In this document: positions 18,233 to 27,546 of the stretch, piece by piece | How the letters are laid out: each line of letters begins with the position of its first letter | Position numbering within the stretch: the first letter of the stretch is position 1 | Assembly (NCBI RefSeq): GCF_011065935.2 | Contig: NZ_JAAMNH020000001.1 | Coordinates: 2,253,001 to 2,317,000 of the forward strand | DNA from: Clostridium estertheticum | Lineage (GTDB): Bacteria; Bacillota; Clostridia; Clostridiales; Clostridiaceae | Direction of reading: 5' to 3' | DNA: 64,000 bases | The notes under the pieces: model-generated | Databases searched by the model: none | What the model saw: only the letters and a program-made list of their open reading frames with translations | What the model was told of the DNA's origin: nothing | Made by a program: the position numbers and the translations under genes

Positions 18233-19099
18233 ATGAAACTTAATGAAGTGATGAAAGAAACAGGACTAACAAAAAAAGCAATTTATTATTATGAAGAGGT
18301 AAATTTGATTAAACCAGAAAAAGATGAAGGTAGTAACTACAGAAGTTACACTTTGGATGATGTAAATAGGTTAATTACCACTCATGCTCTAAGAAAACTA
18401 GATTTTTCTATTAAGGATATTAAACTTATTTTGTTAGAGGAACATGACATTACACAAGTTATAAATAAACAATTAGACGTTATTAAAGACAAAATTAAGC
18501 TGCTGAACAAAAGTAAAGGAGTACTAGAGAATTTAATTGAGCAAGGAATAGATTCAAATATTAATAATCTAAGGTTCTCAATTCAATTTTTAGATGAAGA
18601 ATCTAAAAATATTGCTGGATATATGCAAAAAGAACTTAATAGGATACTACCAGGTAATATGGGTAAGATGTTTGCTATTCACTATGGACAATTTTTAAAT
18701 GAACCGCTTGATACTAAAGAAAAACAGAAGGCTTGGTTGGACCTTATAAATTTATTGGATTCTCAGGAAGAGGTTCAATATGGAGAAAATATAAAAGAGC
18801 TTATTAATGAATTGTATGGGAAGTATAGTGAAAAAGATTTGATTGAATTAAATGAAAAATCAAAAGACATAACATATAAAATATTAGAACGAAAAGTAGA
18901 AGTTAGTAAGGTAGAAAAAAACGAAATGAAAGCAAAAATTGAAGAATATGAAAAAACGCCTCAATATCAAAAAGATTTAAAAATTCAGCGCTTTATGATT
19001 GATAATATAGCTCCGATTTTGAATGAAATTGAGGTATTTATGTGTATTTTAAGCACTAGATTCGAAAGGTTCAACAAGATATTACGTACCGCATACTAG
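18233..19099 (+). CDS. MerR-family transcriptional regulator
   Basis: The N-terminal 70 residues are a MerR winged helix (T-G-L-T-K-K-A-I-Y-Y-Y-E-E, then N-Y-R-S-Y-T-L-D-D). A coiled-coil dimerisation helix and a roughly 150-residue effector domain of unknown ligand follow. ATG 18233 is preferred over 18227 because GGAGG is 8 nt upstream of it. The promoter has a 19-bp spacer. Confidence 0.85.
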   Translation: MKLNEVMKETGLTKKAIYYYEEVNLIKPEKDEGSNYRSYTLDDVNRLITTHALRKLDFSIKDIKLILLEEHDITQVINKQLDVIKDKIKLLNKSKGVLENLIEQGIDSNINNLRFSIQFLDEESKNIAGYMQKELNRILPGNMGKMFAIHYGQFLNEPLDTKEKQKAWLDLINLLDSQEEVQYGENIKELINELYGKYSEKDLIELNEKSKDITYKILERKVEVSKVEKNEMKAKIEEYEKTPQYQKDLKIQRFMIDNIAPILNEIEVFMCILSTRFERFNKILRTAY

Positions 19100-19126
19100 A
19101 GCTTGAATTTATTAAGAAGATAGTTG

Positions 19127-19158
19127 AAAAAGCTGTGAATTTTAAATTCACAGCTTTT
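19127..19158 (+). terminator. Bidirectional terminator
   Basis: AAAAGCTGTGAATTT pairs with AAATTCACAGCTTTT. It lies between the convergent MerR and deacetylase genes. A near-identical hairpin recurs at 30401-30431. Confidence 0.75.
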
Positions 19159-19220
19159 AGTATTGAAGTAAAGGGGGAGACTTCGCTTTAATGGTTATTC
19201 ATATCATTTATTAATATGTT

Positions 19221-20105
19221 CTATTTAAAGTGGATAACAGGACTGTTGATTGATAAGGTCTTAAACACATATCCTTGTTCTTTTAAGTTTTTAATTATTA
19301 TAGGCAAAGCCTCGGCGGTAGTTGTCTTTGGTTTTGAATCGTGAAGTAAGATTACAATAAACTTCATACCCTTAACCCCTCTCATAACATTATCTATAAT
19401 AACATCTTTACTTTCTGTTGTTTTGTCTGAATCTCCCGAACAAACATTCCAATCAATATATTGGTAGCCTTTTCGTATTGCTTCCTTTATTAATTGGTTC
19501 ATTATATCTTTGCCACCATAGTTATTACTTATTGTATTGTTTGATCCACCAGGAAATCTCATAAGAGTAGGCTTTGGGATCCCAATACCTTCTAAATAAG
19601 AATTTAATTTATCTACGTCTTGATTATAGCTAAGGATAGATGAATATTCTGTTTTGTAATCATGTGAATAAGTATGATTTCCTATAACATTTCCTTGACT
19701 TATAATTTGTTTGTATACATCTTCATATCCAGGGTGTCCATTAACGAAAAATGTTGCATTAATATCAATATCTTTTAAAATTTTTAACACTTTAGAAGTA
19801 TTCTGGGAAGGACCATCATCGAATGTAAGATATACTTCCTTTTCGCCTGGCTTGATTAGGTTATTAGTTATAGTCTTAGTACTCACTACCAATATATCAA
19901 TAGAATTATTCAAAGCATTTACTTTTGAGTCTGACTTAATTATTGATGACTTAGGACCTTTGATGGCAACCTCTAATTGTTTATTTATATTAATCTCATA
20001 ATTATGAGAAGTTTTAAGAGTTTTTATTTCTACTTTTGAACTATATAATATTAAGATTAATATGATTAGAGAAGGAATTAATATAATTATAAGTCTTTTT
20101 ATAAT
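19221..20105 (-). CDS. Membrane-anchored polysaccharide deacetylase
   Basis: A NodB-type deacetylase with T-F-D-D-G-P, metal motif H-T-Y-S-H, R-F-P-G-G, Y-I-D-W-N and L-L-H-D-S, so the metal and catalytic residues are present. It likely acts on peptidoglycan or another wall glycan. The first conventional start (TTG 19911-19913) has no SD and lacks a signal. The open frame extends 64 codons upstream through a clear hydrophobic anchor (I-I-I-L-I-P-S-L-I-I-L) to ATT at 20103-20105, exactly 5 nt after GGAGG. The interval uses that near-cognate start. Confidence 0.85.
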   Translation of the reverse strand: MIKRLIIILIPSLIILILILYSSKVEIKTLKTSHNYEININKQLEVAIKGPKSSIIKSDSKVNALNNSIDILVVSTKTITNNLIKPGEKEVYLTFDDGPSQNTSKVLKILKDIDINATFFVNGHPGYEDVYKQIISQGNVIGNHTYSHDYKTEYSSILSYNQDVDKLNSYLEGIGIPKPTLMRFPGGSNNTISNNYGGKDIMNQLIKEAIRKGYQYIDWNVCSGDSDKTTESKDVIIDNVMRGVKGMKFIVILLHDSKPKTTTAEALPIIIKNLKEQGYVFKTLSINSPVIHFK

Positions 20106-20283
20106 GACCGCCTCCGTAAGTAATAATATACTATATCCTATGCACTTTTAAAGATTGATAAAGTCAATATATTCACTAATACCTAGTTATGTTCCTAATG
20201 CTTTTGTAAAAAAAGCTAATGTGATAAAATGAGTTTAAGAAGAATTTAAATAGTAAAATGAAAATTTATCAAGCAAAATAAAT

Positions 20284-20358
20284 ATGATTGTGAATAACAA
20301 CATGCCACTTGCCACGTGGGTGGCACCATTAGGGGGAATCAACTTTGGGGTATTTTAA
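20284..20358 (+). CDS. 24-aa leader peptide containing the palindromic repeat
   Basis: ATG at 20284 opens a frame that reads N-N-N-M-P-L-A-T-W-V-A-P through the repeat and stops at 20356-20358, overlapping the TTG start of the ABC exporter gene (20345) in another frame. No strong SD is visible before it. Translation into the exporter start region could couple or compete with exporter translation. Confidence 0.35.
   Translation: MIVNNNMPLATWVAPLGGINFGVF
20303..20327. repeat. Palindromic repeat, copy 1
   Basis: TGCCAC and GTGGCA arms enclose the palindrome CCACGTGG with a TTG bulge. It is the same 25-bp unit found eight more times (31863, 39219, 45352, 46175, 57092, 57965, 59447, 61980). Confidence 0.85.
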
Positions 20359-22069
20359 AGTATATGCTCGTAAGTATAGTATGGGATTTTTTACTGCAGT
20401 GTTCTTTGTAACACTAGAAGCATTTTGTGATTTGTTGCAACCAACAATAATGTCTAAAATTGTGGATGTGGGAGTTGCAAATAATGACTTAAATTATGTA
20501 ATTAAAATGGGCATTATTATGCTCATTATTGCTGGATTTGGAGCAATAGCTGCATCTATTCGTAATGTTGTGGCCAGCAATGTTTCACAAAAATTTGGCA
20601 CAGAAATGAGATCTGATTTGTTTAAGAAAATTCAAGGGTTTTCTTTTGAAAATGTTGATAAATTTGAAGGGGCTACTCTAGTAACAAGGCTTACAAATGA
20701 TGTAACACAGGTCCAAAATTTTGTAAATGGACTTATGAGGATATTAGTTAAAGCACCTATTGTAGGGATTGGAAGTATTATAATGGCTGTGAGACTTAAC
20801 TTACGGCTATCTATAATTTTGTTTGCTATTGTACCAGTTGTAGCTATTCTTATATTTGGCAATATGAAGCTTGGATATCCTTATTTTATTAAGGTACAGA
20901 AATCACTGGATAGTGTAAATAGAGTTATGCGAGAGTATTTATCAGGAGTAACAGTAGTTAAAGCTTTTAATCGATTTGATTATGAAATAGATAGGTTCCA
21001 AAAGAAGAATATACAACTTACTCAGTCTTCAACAGCAGCTATGAAAGTAACAGCTGCTTTTACCCCAATTATTGGACTAGTAGTAAATATTGGAATAGTA
21101 CTCGTGATTTGGATAGGCGGCATAAATGTAAACAAAGGTAATATGCATGTGGGACAAATAATTGCATTTACAAATTATATGACACAAATATTATTTTCAC
21201 TTATGATGGTAACTAATGTTTTTACAATGTTTGTACGCGCTAAAGCATCTTCTCAACGTATTAGTGAAGTGTTTTCAGAAGAGGATAGCATGATTAATGG
21301 AAAGGAAATTATGGAAAATTCTAAGTGCAAAGGAAGAGTTGACTTTGAACATGTGTTTTTTTCATATAATAAAGATAAGGAGCCCATATTAAAGGATATA
21401 TCATTTACCTGCCTTCAGGGAGAAACTGTTGGAATAATAGGATCAACAGGTTCAGGTAAAAGTACTCTTGTGAATTTAATTCCAAGATTCTATGATACTT
21501 TAAGTGGAGAAATAAAAGTTAATGGTGTTAATATTAAAGAGTTAGATATAAAGTCATTAAGGGAGAAGATTGCAGTAGTACCACAAAAGGCAATGCTGTT
21601 TTCAGGCACAATACTAGGGAATATAAAATGGGGGAGTGAAAAGGCAAGTTTTGAAGAAATTAAAGCGGCGTCTATAGTGGCTGATGCACATGAATTTATT
21701 GATAGACATCCAGAAGGTTATAATGCCAAAATTGGACAGGGCGGTGTTAATTTTTCCGGGGGGCAAAAGCAGCGTATAGCTATAGCAAGAGCATTAGTGA
21801 AAAAGGCTGAAATTCTAATACTTGACGATGCAACCAGCGCTGTGGATACAGATACAGAGGTGAAAATAAGGAAGAGCTTAAAAAAATATGCTAAGGATTT
21901 AACTTGCATTATAATAGCACATAGAATAACTTCTGTAATGGGAGCTGACAAAATAATAGTATTAGATAACGGGGAAATTAAAGGTATTGGAAGCCACGCG
22001 CAGCTTTTAAAGAGTTGTGCTATTTACAATGATATCTTCCTTTCTCAAATTGGAAAGGAGATGCTGTAG
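20345..22069 (+). CDS. Heterodimeric ABC exporter subunit 1 (degenerate site)
   Basis: A 574-aa type-IV ABC exporter half: six-helix membrane domain (about 1-300) and an ATPase with Walker A G-S-T-G-S-G-K-S-T, signature F-S-G-G-Q-K-Q-R, and Walker B followed by Asp instead of the catalytic Glu (I-L-D-D-A-T-S). That marks the degenerate partner of a heterodimer. The start is TTG, 8 nt after AGGGGG, directly behind repeat copy 1. The partner gene begins at the next base after the stop. Substrate unknown; multidrug or lipid export is typical. Confidence 0.9.
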   Translation: MGYFKVYARKYSMGFFTAVFFVTLEAFCDLLQPTIMSKIVDVGVANNDLNYVIKMGIIMLIIAGFGAIAASIRNVVASNVSQKFGTEMRSDLFKKIQGFSFENVDKFEGATLVTRLTNDVTQVQNFVNGLMRILVKAPIVGIGSIIMAVRLNLRLSIILFAIVPVVAILIFGNMKLGYPYFIKVQKSLDSVNRVMREYLSGVTVVKAFNRFDYEIDRFQKKNIQLTQSSTAAMKVTAAFTPIIGLVVNIGIVLVIWIGGINVNKGNMHVGQIIAFTNYMTQILFSLMMVTNVFTMFVRAKASSQRISEVFSEEDSMINGKEIMENSKCKGRVDFEHVFFSYNKDKEPILKDISFTCLQGETVGIIGSTGSGKSTLVNLIPRFYDTLSGEIKVNGVNIKELDIKSLREKIAVVPQKAMLFSGTILGNIKWGSEKASFEEIKAASIVADAHEFIDRHPEGYNAKIGQGGVNFSGGQKQRIAIARALVKKAEILILDDATSAVDTDTEVKIRKSLKKYAKDLTCIIIAHRITSVMGADKIIVLDNGEIKGIGSHAQLLKSCAIYNDIFLSQIGKEML

Positions 22070-23920
22070 ATGACTGATAATAAATATAAGGATAAAAATA
22101 ATAGTGTTAATATGCCAACTACAGGTGGTGGCTTTGGAAGAAGAAATATGGCACCTGTAGTAAAACCTAAAACTTTCGTAAAAACTGTTAGAAGACTGTG
22201 GAGCTATTTTGGAGCTGAAAGAAAAACATTAATAATAATATTTATTTTTATAATAATAGATTCTGCAATAGTACTTATGGGACCATATCTAATAGGGCGC
22301 GCAGTGAATACCATGACAATTAAAAGTGGAAAAGTAGATTTTAATCTTTTGAGCATAATTGTAATTGCACTATTAATATCCTATTTAGCGGATGCAGCTA
22401 TAAATCTATTCCAAGGATTTGCCATGGCAAGTTCCAGTCAAAGAATAGTTAAGACTATGAGAAATAATTTGTTTTTAAAGCTCCAAAAGCTCCCAATGGC
22501 ATTTTTTGATACAAACAGTCATGGAGATATTATGAGTAGATTGTCAAATGATATTGATAATGTTAGTTCTACTATTTCTCAATCTGTTATTGCGCTTATG
22601 TCAGGAGTTATAACTATAGTAGGGTCATTTATTATGATGATAATTTTAAGTCCTATATTAACTGTGGCAAGTTTAATTACAGTACCACTGGTATTTTTGT
22701 TAACTGGCTCCATTGCAAAAAAGACAGGTAGGCTTTTTAAAGCTCAGCAAATGGAACTTGGAAAGCTTAATGGACTGATTGAAGAAACTATCTCTGGAAA
22801 TTATATAATAAAAGCTTTTAACCATGAAGCTAAAACAGTAAGTGAATTTGATGAAATAAATGAAAGATTATGCGCGGTGGGACTCAAAGCTCAAATATAT
22901 TCTGGATTTCTAATGCCGATTATGAATGTCATAAATAACATTGGGTTTGCAGCAGTAGCTGGAGTAGGTGGAATTCTAGCAGTAGAAAGTATGATTACAG
23001 TAGGTGTAATTGCCAGCTTTTTAAGTTATTCAAGGCAATTCGTAAGACCACTTAATAACTTGGCAAATATATTTAATACACTGCAATCCGCTGTGGCAGG
23101 AGCTGAAAGAGTATTTGAAATACTGGACGCGGAGGAAGAAACAGAAGATGTAAAAGAGCCAAAAGAAATTGTTGAATCCGAAGGGCATGTTCAATTTAAT
23201 AATGTGTATTTTGGATATAGAAAAGATGTAAACATTCTTAAAGATATTAATTTTGAAGTCCAGATTGGCGAAAGTGTAGCACTTGTAGGACCAACAGGAG
23301 CAGGGAAGACTACAATTGTAAATTTACTTACAAGATTTTATGATGTTTCAAGTGGAATAATATATATTGATGGGGTAGACATAAGGGAATATACAAGAGA
23401 CAGCCTTAGAAGGTGTTTTGGTATAGTTCTTCAAGATACATATCTTTTTACAGGAACTATAAAAGAAAATATAAAATATGGAAACCTAGATGCAACAGAT
23501 ATAGAAGTACAAAATGCAGCTAAAATGGCAAATGCACATGAATTTATAAAAAGGCTTCCTAAGGGTTACGAAACACTACTTTCTGAGAGTGGAAGTAATC
23601 TCAGTCAAGGACAAAGACAACTTTTGGCCATTGCCAGGGCAATTTTAACAAATCCATCTATATTGATATTGGATGAGGCTACCAGTAGTGTTGATACTAG
23701 AACCGAACTTAGAATACAAGAAGCTATGCTTAAATTAATGCATGGAAGAACTAGTTTTATTATAGCTCACAGACTAAGTACTATAAGAGATGCAAATAAA
23801 ATAATGGTTATAGATGATGGACAAATTATAGAGATGGGAAACCACGCGGAGCTTATAAATAAAAAAGGGAAATACTATAATATGTATTTTAACCAATATA
23901 ATAATAGTGACGATGAATAA
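22070..23920 (+). CDS. Heterodimeric ABC exporter subunit 2 (catalytic site)
   Basis: A 616-aa ABC exporter half with Walker A G-P-T-G-A-G-K-T-T, signature L-S-Q-G-Q-R-Q-L and canonical Walker B plus Glu (I-L-D-E-A-T-S-S-V-D). A roughly 40-residue hydrophilic N-terminus precedes the membrane helices. ATG follows the upstream stop without a gap, and the SD lies in the end of subunit 1 (AAAGGAG). The pair matches BmrCD/TM287-288-like exporters. Confidence 0.92.
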   Translation: MTDNKYKDKNNSVNMPTTGGGFGRRNMAPVVKPKTFVKTVRRLWSYFGAERKTLIIIFIFIIIDSAIVLMGPYLIGRAVNTMTIKSGKVDFNLLSIIVIALLISYLADAAINLFQGFAMASSSQRIVKTMRNNLFLKLQKLPMAFFDTNSHGDIMSRLSNDIDNVSSTISQSVIALMSGVITIVGSFIMMIILSPILTVASLITVPLVFLLTGSIAKKTGRLFKAQQMELGKLNGLIEETISGNYIIKAFNHEAKTVSEFDEINERLCAVGLKAQIYSGFLMPIMNVINNIGFAAVAGVGGILAVESMITVGVIASFLSYSRQFVRPLNNLANIFNTLQSAVAGAERVFEILDAEEETEDVKEPKEIVESEGHVQFNNVYFGYRKDVNILKDINFEVQIGESVALVGPTGAGKTTIVNLLTRFYDVSSGIIYIDGVDIREYTRDSLRRCFGIVLQDTYLFTGTIKENIKYGNLDATDIEVQNAAKMANAHEFIKRLPKGYETLLSESGSNLSQGQRQLLAIARAILTNPSILILDEATSSVDTRTELRIQEAMLKLMHGRTSFIIAHRLSTIRDANKIMVIDDGQIIEMGNHAELINKKGKYYNMYFNQYNNSDDE

Positions 23921-23929
23921 GGTTAACTT

Positions 23930-24016
23930 GTCAGCTTTTTTATCAAGTTTATTATTTATTTCATCAAACCTTGAATTTATTTCACCAAACTTTGTATTCA
24001 TTTCGGTATACATTCG
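23930..24016 (-). pseudogene. Remnant of a small coiled-coil protein
   Basis: On the minus strand the stretch reads M-Y-T-E-M-N-T-K-F-G-E-I-N-S-R-F-D-E-I-N-N-K-L, a heptad-rich fragment similar in style to the coiled-coil ORF at 45430-45669. There is no usable RBS or proper end. Confidence 0.25.
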
Positions 24017-24180
24017 TATAGCATTATAAACATTATTTCTACAGCTATGATATAATACAATTAGAAATAAAGTAAAAACTTCCAATAAAAGTCTATTTCC
24101 TATAGGAGATAGTTCGAATTAACTATACTTTAGTAAACACTTATAAGATTTTACAAAATAAATTTTAAGGAGATGTTACT

Positions 24181-24510
24181 ATGTCATGGTGTCCGAAATG
24201 TAAATGTGAGTATCGTGAGGGATTTACAAGTTGTAGCGACTGTGGATGTGAATTAGTGGAAGTGCTTGAACCTGAAAAAGATGAAGAAATAATAGAAGAT
24301 GATACTCCGGTTTTCCTTATATCAGTTAGTGATGATTTTGAAGCAAGAATAATTGAATCAAAACTAAATGCTTTTGGTATACCCTCATTTAAAAAAACCG
24401 ATGGCCTTAACGGTATTTATGGTTTTACAGGTACTTCAGGTATAGATATATACGTACCTTCTATGTTATTGGAGGATGCAAGAGACTTAATTGATATTCA
24501 AATCAAATAA
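24181..24510 (+). CDS. Zinc-ribbon DUF2007 protein
   Basis: A 109-aa protein with an N-terminal zinc ribbon (C-P-K-C-K-C, C-S-D-C-G-C) and a C-terminal DUF2007-type domain (putative signal-transducing, ferredoxin-like fold). The SD AAGGAG lies 8 nt before the ATG. Function unknown; monocistronic with its own terminator. Confidence 0.75.
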   Translation: MSWCPKCKCEYREGFTSCSDCGCELVEVLEPEKDEEIIEDDTPVFLISVSDDFEARIIESKLNAFGIPSFKKTDGLNGIYGFTGTSGIDIYVPSMLLEDARDLIDIQIK

Positions 24511-24523
24511 AACTATGTACAGT

Positions 24524-24554
24524 AAAAACCATCTGAATTCCAGATGGTTTTTTT
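24524..24554 (+). terminator. Rho-independent terminator
   Basis: AAAACCATCTG and CAGATGGTTTT form a stem with a GAATTC-like loop, followed by T residues. It ends the DUF2007 gene. Confidence 0.88.
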
Positions 24555-24695
24555 AAAATCCGTTGCCCTTTTCAAGTAAATGTAATATTCTGTTATTATA
24601 TAATTATACAATTGTCTAATTATCTAATAACTAAATAAAGGAGAGATTGTATGTCTGCTTTGAATTTACCTTTTAAAGCTTTAGCCGATCGAGTA

Positions 24696-25274
24696 TTAGT
24701 CCTTATTGACCTTCATAGTTATGTGGTATTCACAACAATCATCACCTTGCATGAATGTTTTATTATGATTACATGAAATATTTGGGTTAATACCTTTCAC
24801 TAAATAAGGATCTCCATAACAGTGAAGGTAGTACATAATGTTTTCAACACCCAGTTCTCTTGCGACCTTTGATACTAAACACCCTTCACGCCTTAGAATT
24901 GCTTCAGATTCACTTTTACAAACAAGATTTCCTTTTCCAAAGATTTCTAAAAAATCATCTAAAGTATCGCCTCTATTTGCAGAAATATCCTGACCACGCT
25001 TTAATGCATCATTTGCGGTATATTCTTTAATAATTTCTATTACTTTATCCCCATACACTTCTTTGAGTTTTTCAATAATCGCAACTGTATTTTTCATATA
25101 CATTTTAAGCGGTTCTTGCCAATTCACATTGATTTCCTGAATTGATTTAACAACATCTTCGCCAAAAGCAGTTATCAAGTGTTCAACTATTTTTGTTGCT
25201 CATTCCACCTGGAAATTGTACAGTTCATGGCAAAAAAGTTGTTTGACTTCATTCTCAATAATATGATTATCCAT
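24696..25274 (-). pseudogene. L-2-amino-thiazoline-4-carboxylate hydrolase family, interrupted by TGA
   Basis: ATG at 25272-25274 has AGGAGG 7 nt upstream and starts a frame that hits one TGA (25200-25202 on +) after 24 codons. It then continues in the same frame for 165 more codons. The downstream part matches the ATC hydrolase family, with conserved C-x-S-E-A-I-L-R-R-E-G-C and C-H-G-like segments. The stop most simply reflects a TGG-to-TGA change (F-Q-V-E-[W]-A-T-K). A restart at TTG 25176-25178 would lack the N-terminus. Confidence 0.7.
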
Positions 25275-25381
25275 AACTAAACCTCCTATAAGCGGTATTT
25301 ATTAGAGTGTAACATAATAAAAAATTAAATCACAGACTGGTAATACTTGGATTTTTATGGTATAATGTATATATAGAAAAG

Positions 25382-25424
25382 AAGCTATGAAAATGTAAAA
25401 ATACATTTTCATAGCTTTTTTTTT
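25382..25424 (+). terminator. Isolated terminator in a divergent intergenic region
   Basis: AAGCTATGAAAATGTA pairs with TACATTTTCATAGCTT, followed by eight T. A TATAAT box (25371-25376) lies only about 10 bp upstream, so any transcript ended here would be very short. It resembles the AAAGCTATTAAAATGT terminator family at 39258, 39834 and 57503. Confidence 0.6.
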
Positions 25425-25490
25425 GAAAGTTTTACTATAGAGATTTTCATATTTTCAGAAAGATAAGAAAAATTATTATCATAACACATA

Positions 25491-25519
25491 ATATTTTTAA
25501 TGTAAAACATTAAAAATAT
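25491..25519. promoter_or_regulatory. 13-bp inverted repeat before the DUF2975 operon
   Basis: ATATTTTTAATGT and ACATTAAAAATAT are perfect inverted repeats separated by AAA, 70 bp upstream of the DUF2975 gene. This is a plausible operator for the XRE protein encoded in the same operon. Confidence 0.4.
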
Positions 25520-25589
25520 ATTGCAATTCACAAATTTATATGTTATTGTTAAATTATTCAATTAATTACATGAAAAGGGGGCTATTACC

Positions 25590-26189
25590 ATGAACACACA
25601 AAAAGATATTTTGTCTAAAGTAAATACTTACAAAAAAGTTATAAGAACCATATGGTATTTTACTTTTGTAATGGGTGTACTTATAATAATTTGTGTTTTT
25701 ACTTTTATTTGTTTAAATTTATTAGGCACACTTCCATTGGGGAACTTAGTACTTGAATTTACAGCACCAGCACTAAAAATGAATATAGAAAGTAAAATGA
25801 TTGAGCAAGCTGTAACACCCGCACTTATATCTATAGGAATTAATGGAATTACAATTTGGGCTCTTTTGATTTATTCGCTACACCAGTTTTTTAAAATTTT
25901 CGAATCATTTGCAGAAAATAATACTCCTTTTATCATTGATAATGTTTATAGAATAAAGCGGATTTCTTATGGCTTCTTCATTTATTCCATAATAATATTT
26001 GCTACAGGCATGGTTTTAAAACTTTTGTTTCTTCAAAACTTTTCAATTTCCGGTTTAAATGGTATTAAGATAAATATTAATGCATCAATACCTTTCTGGC
26101 CAGTAGTATGTGGTATTTTTGTTTTAGGAATTTCAGAAATATTTAGTTATGGATTAAAATTGCGACAGGATAATAATTCAATAGTATAA
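25590..26189 (+). CDS. DUF2975 membrane protein
   Basis: A 199-aa protein with four predicted membrane helices and a polar loop (F-E-S-F-A-E-N-N-T-P-F), the DUF2975 pattern. Such proteins are commonly encoded beside a small YozG-like XRE regulator, as here. RBS AAAAGGGGG. Function unknown; the regulator pair suggests membrane-linked control of the regulator. Confidence 0.8.
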   Translation: MNTQKDILSKVNTYKKVIRTIWYFTFVMGVLIIICVFTFICLNLLGTLPLGNLVLEFTAPALKMNIESKMIEQAVTPALISIGINGITIWALLIYSLHQFFKIFESFAENNTPFIIDNVYRIKRISYGFFIYSIIIFATGMVLKLLFLQNFSISGLNGIKININASIPFWPVVCGIFVLGISEIFSYGLKLRQDNNSIV

Positions 26190-26283
26190 GGTGAGGCAAA
26201 GGCAAATTATTGTCAGAGGGGATATAGTCATGATTGAAATAAAAATGTCTTGAATATAAAAATTAATACAGGAGGTAACTATT

Positions 26284-26511
26284 GTGAACGGAAATGAACA
26301 AATATTTTTTGTTATTTGTATGATATTGTTTTTTTTAGTTAGCGTTCTTTTGATGCTAATACCAAATAGGATTTTCGAAATTTATATAAAGTTGATCAAG
26401 TTATTTGGTTTCAAAATTACCTATTCAACAAAAGCCCTTATATTTGGAAGAATCCTTGGTGTTTTGCTGTTCCTTTGGGGTATATTTCTTATCTATATTT
26501 CCCAAAAGTGA
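26284..26511 (+). CDS. Small two-helix membrane protein
   Basis: A 75-aa protein with two hydrophobic helices separated by a short basic segment. The start is GTG, 8 nt after AGGAGGT. It lies between the DUF2975 and XRE genes, probably co-transcribed. No family recognised. Confidence 0.6.
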   Translation: MNGNEQIFFVICMILFFLVSVLLMLIPNRIFEIYIKLIKLFGFKITYSTKALIFGRILGVLLFLWGIFLIYISQK

Positions 26512-26632
26512 TGTTATTAAGCAAGGTCATGTGTAGCAGTTTAGGAAACTGCTACACAAAAGATATGGAAATTAATATATTTAAAATTAAAACTGAAACA
26601 GGATAACAAATCAAAAGTATGAGGTGATTGAA

Positions 26633-26839
26633 ATGGCGATTATTATAAGATTGGATAGGGTCATGGTTGATAGAAAAATATCTTTAAATGAACTTGCAGA
26701 TAAAGTTGGAATATCAACAGTTAATTTATCTTTGCTTAAAACCGGAAAAGTAAAAGGAGTCCGTTTTAATACTCTTGAAGCCATATGCAAAGTGCTAAAT
26801 TGTCAGCCCGGAGATATATTAGAATATAAAGAAGAGTAA
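26633..26839 (+). CDS. YozG-like XRE transcriptional regulator
   Basis: A 68-aa Cro/CI helix-turn-helix protein (L-N-E-L-A-D-K-V-G-I-S-T-V-N-L-S, then L-E-A-I-C-K-V-L-N-C-Q-P-G-D-I-L). This is the minimal XRE type typically paired with DUF2975. ATG 26633 is 6 nt after GAGGTG; an in-frame GTG at 26624 overlaps the SD. A perfect inverted repeat 5' of the operon may be its site. Confidence 0.85.
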   Translation: MAIIIRLDRVMVDRKISLNELADKVGISTVNLSLLKTGKVKGVRFNTLEAICKVLNCQPGDILEYKEE

Positions 26840-26869
26840 AAACATATTTTATATTTAAAGGAGAAAAAC

Positions 26870-27203
26870 ATGGATTATAATATTATTGCTAAAGAAATTC
26901 TTTCAGTATATCCTATTTCAGAGCCGGAAATTCAATTTATTAGGCATAATGAAAATATAACTTTCAAAGTAATTGATAGGATATACAATAAACATTATTT
27001 ATTACGCATACATAAACCTAGCATTGAAGGTTTATTTGGGCTACAGCATACACTAGAAGGCATAAAATCTGAAATTAAGTTATGCCACGGTTTTAGAATG
27101 GATAGACGGGTCGACTCTTACTCTTGAAGAGGATAATATTGAGAAAATAACCTTTGCATTAGGACAAAATCTTGCACTATTTCATAAATGTTTAAAGGAG
27201 TAG
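26870..27203 (+). pseudogene. Truncated, frameshifted phosphotransferase
   Basis: The first 70 codons match the N-terminus of the aminoglycoside/homoserine kinase-like phosphotransferase family (H-N-E-N-I-T-F-K-V, L-L-R-I-H-K-P). Near 27098 the reading shifts into a frame reading E-W-I-D-G-S-T-L-T-L-E-E-D, the expected hinge region, and stops at 27201-27203. The catalytic H-x-D-x-x-x-x-N half is gone. Confidence 0.75.
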
Positions 27204-27335
27204 ATTCTTAGTGAAATATAAAGATGGGAGGACTAAGGGCATGTGGATGATGTGGGTTAACGCAGAATCAAAATCTAAAATTCCTTAGATAATTCGCTAA
27301 ATTGTATCAAAATCTAGGTCTATAGACATACATAT

Positions 27336-27378
27336 ACACAACCGCCTGTAAGAGGACTTGCAGGCGGTTGTGTTTTTT
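27336..27378 (+). terminator. Strong GC-rich terminator
   Basis: ACACAACCGCCTG and CAGGCGGTTGTGT form a long perfect stem followed by T residues. No intact gene lies just upstream, so it is probably the former end of the decayed phosphotransferase region. The rest of 27204-27546 shows no gene. Confidence 0.85.
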
Positions 27379-27546
27379 GATTAATGGGTATCGCTTCTAC
27401 AGTTATGTCAGTTAATAAAATATCTAATTTGGGCGTAACTACATTGAGGTTATTAATTTTTAAGTATATTTATTTATCATAATCCTTTAACATAATTGAA
27501 GGATACCCATACTATAAATTGATGAAACTTTAATTGGAGGATAGTT

